A stretch of 7,156 nucleotides of DNA from an uncultured Magnetococcales bacterium (GTDB lineage: Bacteria > Pseudomonadota > Magnetococcia > Magnetococcales > Magnetaquicoccaceae). Positions 1 through 5,818 of this stretch are shown piece by piece. The stretch is taken from contig CAIWLA010000680.1 of NCBI GenBank assembly GCA_903913345.1, forward strand, positions 1 to 7,156, given 5' to 3'. The notes beneath the pieces were generated by a model. The model worked only from the letters and a program-made list of their open reading frames with translations. It ran no database searches and was not told where the DNA came from. Position 1 is the first letter of the stretch. Each line of letters opens with the position of its first letter. Both the position numbers and the translations under genes were made by a program.

Positions 1-1
1 C

Positions 2-835
2 CGGGAGAGTTATGTCCTCTCTTCGGAGACCTGCGCCCTCAATCTGGTTGAGGCGCAGTTTGTGCGGGACATCAAGCCGGGCGAGATGGTGGTCATTACG
101 GCCAAGGGGGTGGAGTCCTGTTTTCCCTTTCCCCGGCGCGACAGCCAGCATATTTGCATCTTTGAGTATGTCTATTTTGCCCGCCCGGATTCCACGATCG
201 ACGGCATCAATGTCTATGAATCCCTCAAGCGGATTGGTGCCCGCCTGGCCAAGGAGTTTCCGCTGGCGGCGGACGTGGTGGTTCCGGTGCCCGATTCCGG
301 GGTGCCAGCGGCGTTGGGTTATTCCCAGGCCTCCGGGATTCCGTTTGAGTTGGGCATCATTCGCAACCATTATGTCGGGCGCACTTTTATCGAACCGCAA
401 CAGGCCATTCGCCATTTCGGGGTCAAGATCAAGCTCAACACCAACCCGAATATTCTGGAGGGAAAAAAGGTGGTGTTGGTGGATGATTCCCTGGTGCGTG
501 GCACCACCAGTCGCAAGATTGTCAAGATGGTGCGGGCCGCCGGGGCCAGTGAGGTCCACATGCGCATCTCCTCTCCGCCCACCACCCATCCCTGTTATTA
601 TGGCATTGACACCCCCACCCGCCGCGAACTCCTGGCCGCCACCCATACCATCGAGGAGATGCGCGCCTATACCACAGCCGATTCCATCGGTTTTCTCTCC
701 CTGAAAGGGCTGTACAAGGCGGTCAACAATGGCCAGGATGTGGGCTTTTGCGATGCCTGCATTTCCGGAGAATATCCCATTGCCTTTCCCAAACATGAGG
801 AAGAGCCGCAGTTGACCTTGTTGCAGGAGATTTGA
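2..835 (+). CDS. purF: Amidophosphoribosyltransferase, C-terminal part (5' end outside window)
   Basis: PurF makes 5-phosphoribosylamine from PRPP and glutamine, the first committed step of purine synthesis in the cytoplasm. The frame is open from base 2 with no start, and the reading S-Y-V-L-S-S-E-T-C-A-L matches the PurF core, so the gene begins upstream. About 277 residues are present; the N-terminal glutaminase domain with its catalytic Cys is not in the window. The PRPP-binding signature VVLVDDSLVRGTT is at 470-508. Four cysteines sit where the Bacillus subtilis type enzyme holds its [4Fe-4S] cluster: codons at 155-157 (HICIFEY), 593-595 (HPCYYGID), and 749-751 and 758-760 (FCDAC). This is therefore the Fe-S class rather than the E. 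coli class. The stop TGA is followed at once by the ATPase gene, with no terminator visible, so read-through is likely. Identity is very secure. Confidence 0.96.
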   Translation, partial: RESYVLSSETCALNLVEAQFVRDIKPGEMVVITAKGVESCFPFPRRDSQHICIFEYVYFARPDSTIDGINVYESLKRIGARLAKEFPLAADVVVPVPDSGVPAALGYSQASGIPFELGIIRNHYVGRTFIEPQQAIRHFGVKIKLNTNPNILEGKKVVLVDDSLVRGTTSRKIVKMVRAAGASEVHMRISSPPTTHPCYYGIDTPTRRELLAATHTIEEMRAYTTADSIGFLSLKGLYKAVNNGQDVGFCDACISGEYPIAFPKHEEEPQLTLLQEI

Positions 836-846
836 GTTGGAAAATC

Positions 847-2004
847 ATGTATGAATTGAAAGAGATCCATATCAAGGGCTTCCGGCGTCTGCGGGATCTG
901 CGCCTTGAGATGCGTCCGCTGATGGTCATGATCGGTGCCAATGGGGTTGGCAAGAGTTCTCTTCTGGATGCCCTGAATCTGCTGTCGGCCTCGGCGTCTG
1001 GGCGGTTGAATGTCACCTTGAACAAGACGTTGGGGGGTATCACCGATGTGTGCACCCGCGGACAGAGCGGTCGCCTGGACCTGGCGGTCGAGATGGCTCT
1101 CTCTGACCAATCCCCTTTGAAGTATGAACTGGGTCTGGAGACCAAGGGATATACCTACCGGGTCGCCCACGAAAGACTGTCCCAGGATGAAGGCAAAGGA
1201 GACCCTTCCGAACCGATCGTGCATATAGAATCCAGTTATGACCTCATCCAGTATTACGATGTGGAAAAAAAACGTTTGGTCAAGGCCAATTGGGAACCCA
1301 ACTCGCTGGAGTCGACGTTGTCGCAGATTCCCAAAATGTTCAAACAGCCAGAGGAATTCAGACAGATTTTGAGTTCTGCCGGTCAATATCATCTGCCGGA
1401 TGTCGGTCGGAACGCCCCCATCAAACTGCCGCAGCCCATGCGGCCAGCCGATTTTCCCGGTGCCAATGGCGAGGATTTGGTGTCGTTTCTCTATTCGCTG
1501 CGTGAAACCGACCGTGATCGGTATGAGCGAATTGAGGATACATTAAAAGTCGCCTTTCCCGATTTTGAATCGCTCCATTTTCCACCGGTGGCGGCGGGCA
1601 TGTTGTCGATGACCTGGAGGGAGAAAAACTTTAAAGATCCCTTTTATATACATCAACTGTCGGATGGGACGATCCGTTTTTTGTGGTTGATTTCCGTGCT
1701 GCAAAGTCCTGGTTTGTCCACCATCACCCTGATCGACGAACCGGAGGTCAGTTTGCACCCGGAAATGTTGAGTCTCTTGGTCGATTTGCTGCGTGAAGCC
1801 TCATTAAGGACTCATTTAATCGTCGCCACCCATTCTGACCAGCTCATCCGTTTTTTGAAACCCGAAGAGGTGGTTGTTCTGGATAGGGATGAAGAGGGTT
1901 TCACCACGGCCCGTTGGGCGGACACCTTGGACCTGGGGGATTGGCTGGCGGACTACAGCCTGGATGAAATCTGGCGCATGGGACCGATGGGGGGGCGATC
2001 GTGA
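847..2004 (+). CDS. AAA/ABC-type ATPase (AAA_21, COG4637-like), candidate defence ATPase
   Basis: This is a predicted soluble ABC/SMC-like ATPase of 385 residues from the ATG at 847. Walker A GANGVGKS is at residues 30-37, following an opening of the type seen in RecF/SMC-like heads (IHIKGFRRLRDL). An ABC-signature-like LSDGT is at 271-275, Walker B TLIDEP has D297 and E298, and the switch histidine is H329 in VATHSD. The middle part (about 60-250) has no motif I recognise. The tail ends WRMGPMGGRS, which I recall as usual for this family when paired with DUF4276. A TTG start at 832 overlaps the purF stop (TTGA) two bases after an AGGAG; it would add five residues. I prefer the ATG, which starts the conserved region, but its own Shine-Dalgarno (GGA at 839-841) is weak. 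The gene overlaps the next by four bases. Function is inferred, not shown: energy-driven sensor or regulator of the partner nuclease-like protein. Confidence 0.9.
   Translation: MYELKEIHIKGFRRLRDLRLEMRPLMVMIGANGVGKSSLLDALNLLSASASGRLNVTLNKTLGGITDVCTRGQSGRLDLAVEMALSDQSPLKYELGLETKGYTYRVAHERLSQDEGKGDPSEPIVHIESSYDLIQYYDVEKKRLVKANWEPNSLESTLSQIPKMFKQPEEFRQILSSAGQYHLPDVGRNAPIKLPQPMRPADFPGANGEDLVSFLYSLRETDRDRYERIEDTLKVAFPDFESLHFPPVAAGMLSMTWREKNFKDPFYIHQLSDGTIRFLWLISVLQSPGLSTITLIDEPEVSLHPEMLSLLVDLLREASLRTHLIVATHSDQLIRFLKPEEVVVLDRDEEGFTTARWADTLDLGDWLADYSLDEIWRMGPMGGRS
1989..1995 (+). promoter_or_regulatory. G7 tract: ribosome-binding site of the DUF4276 gene and possible slippery site
   Basis: Seven consecutive G lie five bases before the GTG start at 2001, the only purine-rich element that can serve as its Shine-Dalgarno. 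The tract is read GGG GGG in the ATPase frame. A -1 shift here continues GCG-ATC-GTG straight into the DUF4276 frame without a stop. Confidence 0.5.
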
Positions 2005-2615
2005 AGATCATCCTGATCGTCGAAGGCAAGACAGAAAAAGCCTTTGTATCGCATCTGCGTGGCTATCTGCAAGAAAAGTTGCCCAACAAAATGGCCAGGC
2101 TTGAGACCCATCCGTATCATGGTCTCATCCCCATGGGGCCGGAACTGCAACGGATTGTGCGGCTTTATCTGCATGATACCCGCCATTCCCCAGCCGACCA
2201 TGTCATTGCCCTGACCGATGTGTACACGGGCACTCGACCGCCCAGATTTCAGGATGCCATGGATGCCAAGGGCAAGATGCGCGAGTGGGTTGGCGATGAA
2301 CCCCGATTTCATCCCCATGCCGCGCAACATGACTTTGAGGCGTGGTTGATCCCATATTGGCGGACGATTCAGCAACTGGCGGACCACAAAATGACCGGAC
2401 CCGCTTGTCCCCCGGAACAGGTCAATCACGATCAGCCGCCCGCCCATCGCATCGAGAAAATTTTCCAAGCGGGTGGACGCGCCTATGTCAAGCCCCGTGA
2501 TGCGGGACGCATCCTGCGCGACAACGACCTTTCCGTTGCCATTGCCCAGTGCCCGGAGTTGAAAGCCTTCGTGAATACCATTCTTTTCGTTTGCGGCGGC
2601 GCACTGATTCCGTAG
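2001..2615 (+). CDS. DUF4276 family protein (TOPRIM-like), partner of the ATPase
   Basis: A 204-residue protein with the layout I recognise for DUF4276. It opens with a hydrophobic strand and an acidic loop VEGKTEKAFV (E8, E12), then ALTDVYTG with D73 and Y75, then HDFEAWLIPYW with E113. The C-terminal part contains the YVKPRDAGR...AQCPELKAFV segment typical of the family's end, so the protein looks complete. DUF4276 has been related to the TOPRIM fold, in which clustered acids bind a metal for nucleic-acid cleavage; here the second motif is D-x-Y, not the classical DxD. The start is GTG at 2001, overlapping the ATPase stop as GTGA, with a run of seven G (1989-1995) five bases upstream acting as the probable ribosome-binding site. 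This implies translational coupling and similar amounts of both proteins. Family assignment is fairly sure; nuclease activity and phage defence are inference. Confidence 0.87.
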   Translation: MKIILIVEGKTEKAFVSHLRGYLQEKLPNKMARLETHPYHGLIPMGPELQRIVRLYLHDTRHSPADHVIALTDVYTGTRPPRFQDAMDAKGKMREWVGDEPRFHPHAAQHDFEAWLIPYWRTIQQLADHKMTGPACPPEQVNHDQPPAHRIEKIFQAGGRAYVKPRDAGRILRDNDLSVAIAQCPELKAFVNTILFVCGGALIP

Positions 2616-2684
2616 GGCATGCGCCACAATCCAGTTGGCCAATCGGCCCATGAGGGGAAATACAAGTCATCCATTGCAATCTTT
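2616..2684. other. Convergent intergenic gap without clear terminator
   Basis: This 69-base gap separates the ends of the DUF4276 gene (+) and pckA (-). The only symmetry is a four-base-pair GGCC/GGCC stem near 2637-2648 with a four-base loop and no T-run on either side. I see no intrinsic terminator, so the converging transcripts may overlap. Confidence 0.5.
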
Positions 2685-4298
2685 CTACAACGGCCCGCAC
2701 CCCCGCACCGCCTCCGGCACCCGGTCGGCAAACCGCCGGAAATTTTCCTTGAACTGCCCCGCCAACACCTGGGCCTTCTCGTCATAGGCCCGCGGATCTG
2801 CCCAGGTGTTCCGGGGATTCAGCCGGGACTTGTCCACACCGGGAATGTTTCTGGGCACCCGCAAACCAAAAATGGGATCGGTATCGGTCTTGGCCCTGTT
2901 CAAACCATCAGACAGAATGGCGTCAATGATGGCACGGGTCTCGCTGATCGGCATCCGCTCCCCTTCCCCATACGGACCCCCACTCCACCCGGTGTTGACC
3001 AGCCAACACCGGGCCTGCGTCTCGGCCAGCTTGTCCCCCAACATGTGGGCATAATGGACCGGATCCAATACCATGAACGGCTCCCCAAAACAGGCGGAAA
3101 AGGTGGCTTGCGGGGTGGTCAAACCCACCTCGGTGCCCGCCAGCTTGGCCGTGTAACCGGACAGAAAATGATACATGGCCTGATCACGGGTCAACTGCGC
3201 CACCGGCGGCAATACCCCAAAGGCGTCCGCCGTCAATAAAATCACATGCCTCGGATGACCACCCATGCTGGTCGCCTGAATGTTGGACAACGATGTCAGC
3301 GGATAGGCCGCACGGGTGTTCTCGGTAAACAACGCATCATACAAATCCACCCGCCGACTGACCGGATCCATCACCACATTTTCCAACACCGTCCCGAAAC
3401 GCCGAGTACATCCCCAAATCTCCGGCTCCGCATGGGGAGAAAGGTTGATCACCTTGGCATAACAACCCCCCTCAAAATTGAAAATACCCCGGTTGGACCA
3501 CCCATGCTCATCATCCCCAATCATCCGCCGCCGAGGATCCGTGGACAACGTGGTCTTGCCCGTGCCAGACAAACCAAAAAAAATGGCACAATCATTCTCA
3601 ATGCCAATGTTCGCACTGCAATGCATGGGCAATACCCCCATCCCCGGCATGATATAATTCATCACGGTAAAAATGGATTTTTTGATCTCCCCCGCATAAC
3701 CGGTCCCGCCGATCAAAATCTCCCGCCGCCCCGGATGAAAGATGATGAAGGCCTCGGAACGGGTGCCATCACTCTCCGGGTGCGCCTTGAAACCGGGCAC
3801 CGCAATCACGGTATAATCGGGATCCTGAATCGTGTTGTTGAAGGTGCGGGGATGGATGAAAAGACTGCGGGCAAAAAGGGCCTGCCAGGCCCACTGGGTG
3901 ATCACCCGGACCCGCTTTTGATAATAGGGATCCGCTCCCACCCGACACTCCTGGATGAAGAGATCCCGCTCCTGCAAAAAGGCCAACACCCGGCGGCGCA
4001 ACCGCTCATAGGTCTCCGGGTCAAACGGACGATTGGTCTTGCCCCAGGCAATCTGCTCCTGACTGCCCGGCTCCTCGACAATAAATTTGTCGTTGGCCGA
4101 ACGACCCGTATACAGGCCCGTCGCCACCACCAACGCCCCCCCCACCGACAAACGCCCCTCCTTGCGGTGGATGATCCACTCCATCAGCTCCGATGCGGAA
4201 CAATCCAGATGGATGTTGCCGACATTATCCAGACCTTGATCGGTCAGGGACTGCCGTATGGTCTCCGACAGGTGTTCCCGAAGTGCAGTGGTCGCCAT
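2685..4298 (-). CDS. pckA: Phosphoenolpyruvate carboxykinase (ATP)
   Basis: PckA converts oxaloacetate and ATP to PEP, ADP and CO2, the entry step of gluconeogenesis from TCA intermediates. The 537-residue length is normal for the ATP-dependent family. All main active-site elements are visible: TGRSANDK with R66 (substrate binding), EIKK with K206/K207 and MHCSAN with H226 (Mn ligands and contacts), the P-loop GLSGTGKT at 242-249 with K248, GDDEHGW with D263, and ENTRAAYP with R329. The GTP-type carboxykinase is a different family, so the ATP form is certain. The ATG at 4298 has a good AAAGGA Shine-Dalgarno six bases upstream. The gene starts 29 bases after the pcm stop with no room for a separate promoter between them, so it is probably transcribed with pcm or from a promoter inside pcm. 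No damage is seen. Confidence 0.97.
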   Translation of the reverse strand: MATTALREHLSETIRQSLTDQGLDNVGNIHLDCSASELMEWIIHRKEGRLSVGGALVVATGLYTGRSANDKFIVEEPGSQEQIAWGKTNRPFDPETYERLRRRVLAFLQERDLFIQECRVGADPYYQKRVRVITQWAWQALFARSLFIHPRTFNNTIQDPDYTVIAVPGFKAHPESDGTRSEAFIIFHPGRREILIGGTGYAGEIKKSIFTVMNYIMPGMGVLPMHCSANIGIENDCAIFFGLSGTGKTTLSTDPRRRMIGDDEHGWSNRGIFNFEGGCYAKVINLSPHAEPEIWGCTRRFGTVLENVVMDPVSRRVDLYDALFTENTRAAYPLTSLSNIQATSMGGHPRHVILLTADAFGVLPPVAQLTRDQAMYHFLSGYTAKLAGTEVGLTTPQATFSACFGEPFMVLDPVHYAHMLGDKLAETQARCWLVNTGWSGGPYGEGERMPISETRAIIDAILSDGLNRAKTDTDPIFGLRVPRNIPGVDKSRLNPRNTWADPRAYDEKAQVLAGQFKENFRRFADRVPEAVRGCGPL

Positions 4299-4318
4299 CT
4301 CGATTCCTTTCTGTCGAG
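4299..4318 (-). promoter_or_regulatory. pckA ribosome-binding site inside a small hairpin
   Basis: On the minus strand a perfect five-base-pair stem CTCGA/TCGAG (4318-4314 with 4303-4299) ends directly before the pckA ATG. Its ten-base loop carries the Shine-Dalgarno AAAGGA (4310-4305). The stem is short, so it may only weakly affect initiation; the ribosome-binding site itself is clear. Confidence 0.55.
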
Positions 4319-4327
4319 TCGCCTTGT

Positions 4328-5095
4328 TTAAAAACGATCCCCCTGCCGCACGGGGAGATTGGGCAGACGGTCCAGAGGCGTTCTGGGGACAGTTCCACCA
4401 AAAAGAGCCTCCAAACGTGCGGGTTTGGCCACCTCACGCCATCCCTGCTCCCCCACCAGAGGGACAAAACGGCAGACCTCCAGAACCTCCCGCTGCAGGG
4501 TTTCCTCTCCCGTGCGGGTCAGACGGATCAAATGTTGGGTCTGGGCATTGCCTTCCGGGATCAGCAGAGAACCGCCAATGGCCAGTTGATTGGTGAGATT
4601 TTCCGGGATGACGGGGGTGCCCGCCGCCACCAGAATGCGGTCAAAAGTGCGCGGCTCCGGCCAGCCGAGGCTGCCATCGCCCAGATGATAGGATACCGTG
4701 AACAACCCCAGGTGCCGCAATCGCTGGCGCGCCAGATCCGCCAACACCGCAATCCGCTCAATGGTAAAAACCCAACGACACAACCCGGCCAGGACGGCGG
4801 TCTGATAACCCGAACCCGTCCCGATCTCCAATACCTCTTCACGGCCCGTCTGGGCCAACGCTTCGGTCATGCGGGCGACAATGTAGGGCTGGGAGAGGGT
4901 CTGACCCTGGCCGATGGGCAACGCCGCCCAGCTATACGCCAATCCGGCCAACGCCTCATCCACAAACGCATGGCGCGGCACCTCGCCCATCACATCCAAA
5001 ACCCGCTGGTCGTGAATGTGCTGGTCGATCAACTGCTCTTGCACCATGGTTTTTCTGGCGCGCTGGTAGGGCAATGCCTGCCGAGTGGGGGACAT
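4328..5095 (-). CDS. pcm: Protein-L-isoaspartate O-methyltransferase
   Basis: Pcm methylates isoaspartyl residues in aged proteins with S-adenosylmethionine, starting their repair to normal aspartyl bonds; it acts in the cytoplasm. From the ATG at 5095 the protein has 255 residues. The family pattern is complete: RVLDVMGEVPRHAFVD at about 31-46, the PIGQGQTLSQPYIVARM block at about 60-76 with the conserved serine S68, and SAM-binding motif I LEIGTGSGYQT at 89-99. The usual family end (CRFVPLVG) is reached at about 214, leaving a C-terminal tail of about 40 residues that most short Pcm proteins lack. A TTG at 5104 and an ATG at 5047 are alternative starts; none has a strong Shine-Dalgarno, and 5095 keeps the whole N-terminal helix (RARKTMVQEQLI). 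pckA follows after 29 bases. Confidence 0.94.
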   Translation of the reverse strand: MSPTRQALPYQRARKTMVQEQLIDQHIHDQRVLDVMGEVPRHAFVDEALAGLAYSWAALPIGQGQTLSQPYIVARMTEALAQTGREEVLEIGTGSGYQTAVLAGLCRWVFTIERIAVLADLARQRLRHLGLFTVSYHLGDGSLGWPEPRTFDRILVAAGTPVIPENLTNQLAIGGSLLIPEGNAQTQHLIRLTRTGEETLQREVLEVCRFVPLVGEQGWREVAKPARLEALFGGTVPRTPLDRLPNLPVRQGDRF

Positions 5096-5136
5096 GGAAA
5101 ACAATCAATCATCCCAAAAAGAAAAGCCAACCCCAC

Positions 5137-5159
5137 GCGATTCTGTCGCACAGAACCGC
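5137..5159 (-). other. Hairpin in the pcm leader
   Basis: A ten-base-pair inverted repeat with one G-T wobble and a three-base loop: arm GCGGTTCTGT pairs with ACAGAATCGC. It lies 42 bases upstream of the pcm ATG. In the direction of pcm a TTTTCTTTTT tract (5125-5116) follows, but 11 bases after the stem, which is too far for a standard intrinsic terminator. It could be an attenuator, an operator or an RNA-processing site; the symmetry itself is certain. Confidence 0.5.
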
Positions 5160-5205
5160 CCGGATACCCAACACCCCGTTCCCATACCGCCGCCTGTCGC
5201 GCAAC

Positions 5206-5238
5206 TTAAACCGTCAGCGATCACCACCGACGGTTCAA
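5206..5238 (-). terminator. Long hairpin just after ihfA (terminator-like, no U-run)
   Basis: Starting seven bases after the ihfA stop, the minus strand forms a 14-base-pair stem with three G-T wobbles and a five-base loop (GTGAT). Its core is the perfect pair AACCGTC/GACGGTT. The position is right for a transcription end or a 3'-stabilising stem. The bases after it (GTTGCGCG) contain no U-run, so intrinsic termination would be inefficient, and read-through to pcm remains possible. Confidence 0.5.
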
Positions 5239-5245
5239 CCCCCGG

Positions 5246-5539
5246 CTATGGCGTCGAGCTTTCCCCTTCCCGGACCCGTTCCCGCAAAATCTGGCTGGGC
5301 TTGAAGGTCAACACCTTGCGGGCGGTAATCTCGATCTCCTCACCGGTTTTGGGGTTCCGACCCCGGCGGGGCACCTTATTCCGAATGTTAAAATTGCCGA
5401 AGCGGGAAATTTTCACCGACTCCCCACTCTCCAGCTTCAAACGGATGGTCTCAAACACCGTATCCACGATGGTGGCGGCCTCTTTCTTGGCCACGCCGAT
5501 CTCGCGGTAGACGGCTTCCACAATATCTGCCTTTGTCAT
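5246..5539 (-). CDS. ihfA: Integration host factor alpha subunit
   Basis: IhfA pairs with IhfB to bend DNA sharply at specific sites and acts in the nucleoid in recombination, replication and transcription. From the ATG at 5539 the protein is 97 residues, the family's normal size. The signature [20 protein letters not shown] spans 60-79, with the DNA-intercalating proline P63. ITARKVLTF followed by KPSQ fits IHF-alpha better than HU, whose usual reading is IPA.KV..FK.G. The N-terminal [15 protein letters not shown] is also alpha-like. The start is uncertain: ATG at 5551 (adding MDQS) and TTG at 5560 are in frame. I chose 5539 because the family usually begins here and a GGA lies seven bases upstream, but a much stronger AAAGGAG lies further up across a hairpin. 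HU-like protein is the only realistic alternative. Confidence 0.93.
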   Translation of the reverse strand: MTKADIVEAVYREIGVAKKEAATIVDTVFETIRLKLESGESVKISRFGNFNIRNKVPRRGRNPKTGEEIEITARKVLTFKPSQILRERVREGESSTP

Positions 5540-5560
5540 TGACTGATCCATACCATTCAA

Positions 5561-5592
5561 CCCGCTTTTTGGGAACGGCGGGCTGCTCCTTT
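5561..5592 (-). promoter_or_regulatory. ihfA leader: strong Shine-Dalgarno followed by a hairpin
   Basis: AAAGGAG (5592-5586) is the best Shine-Dalgarno in the window, but no start codon follows at a normal distance. Three bases later CCCGC (5582-5578) can pair with GCGGG (5565-5561) around a 12-base loop. Folding this stem would shorten the path from the Shine-Dalgarno to the starts at 5560 and 5551. The elements are visible; the bridging role is inference. Confidence 0.4.
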
Positions 5593-5637
5593 GTTAACTG
5601 GATAAGAGTCCACGGGAAAAAAACCGCACAAGCATTC

Positions 5638-5666
5638 TTGATAACGGATTCCGTCGGTCGTGTCAA
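5638..5666 (-). promoter_or_regulatory. Sigma-70 type promoter for ihfA
   Basis: On the minus strand TTGACA (5666-5661), a perfect -35 box, is followed after exactly 17 bases by TATCAA (5643-5638), a -10 box matching four of six positions. Transcription would begin near 5631, giving a leader of about 90 bases before the ATG at 5539. The spacer contains an 11-base palindrome, ACGGATTCCGT (5644-5654), that could bind a regulator. The 279 bases between the carboxylase-like gene and ihfA hold no credible coding sequence. Confidence 0.65.
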
Positions 5667-5818
5667 TGCGGGGAATTCAGCCGGACACTTGTTTTGATTC
5701 GATTTTTACTTTGCCCGCACCAGAACGGCTTTTTCGACCATTCCAGGCAAAAATAAAGCAATTTTCATACCATGCACCAGATTTTCGGCCAGAAAAATGG
5801 GAATGGCCATCCAGTGGG

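Noticed and set aside
12..704. Open frame of 230 codons overlapping purF in another + frame
   Set aside because: Pro/Ser/Arg-rich translation without motifs; the overlapping frame is unmistakable PurF.
667..1392. Open frame of 241 codons on the - strand across the purF/ATPase junction
   Set aside because: It spans two real + strand genes and shows no family features.
2635..2650. GGCC/GGCC symmetry as a terminator between the DUF4276 gene and pckA
   Set aside because: Only four base pairs and no T-run in either direction.
3246..4331. Long open frame (361 codons) on the + strand opposite pckA
   Set aside because: It is antisense to a complete pckA with intact active site, its product is rich in Pro, Arg and Gly with no recognisable motif, and it is explained by GC-rich third positions of pckA.
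5630..5643. IHF-binding site (WATCAANNNNTTR) at the ihfA -10 box, suggesting autoregulation
   Set aside because: TATCAA is present, but the TTR half is not at the required spacing.
5451..5666. Short - strand frame placed just after AAAGGAG in the ihfA leader
   Set aside because: No start codon follows the Shine-Dalgarno at a usable distance, and the frame runs out of register through the start of ihfA.
5744..5807. Inverted pair CCATTCC / GGAATGG downstream of the carboxylase-like gene
   Set aside because: Seven bases separated by about 50, no T-run; likely chance in this composition.
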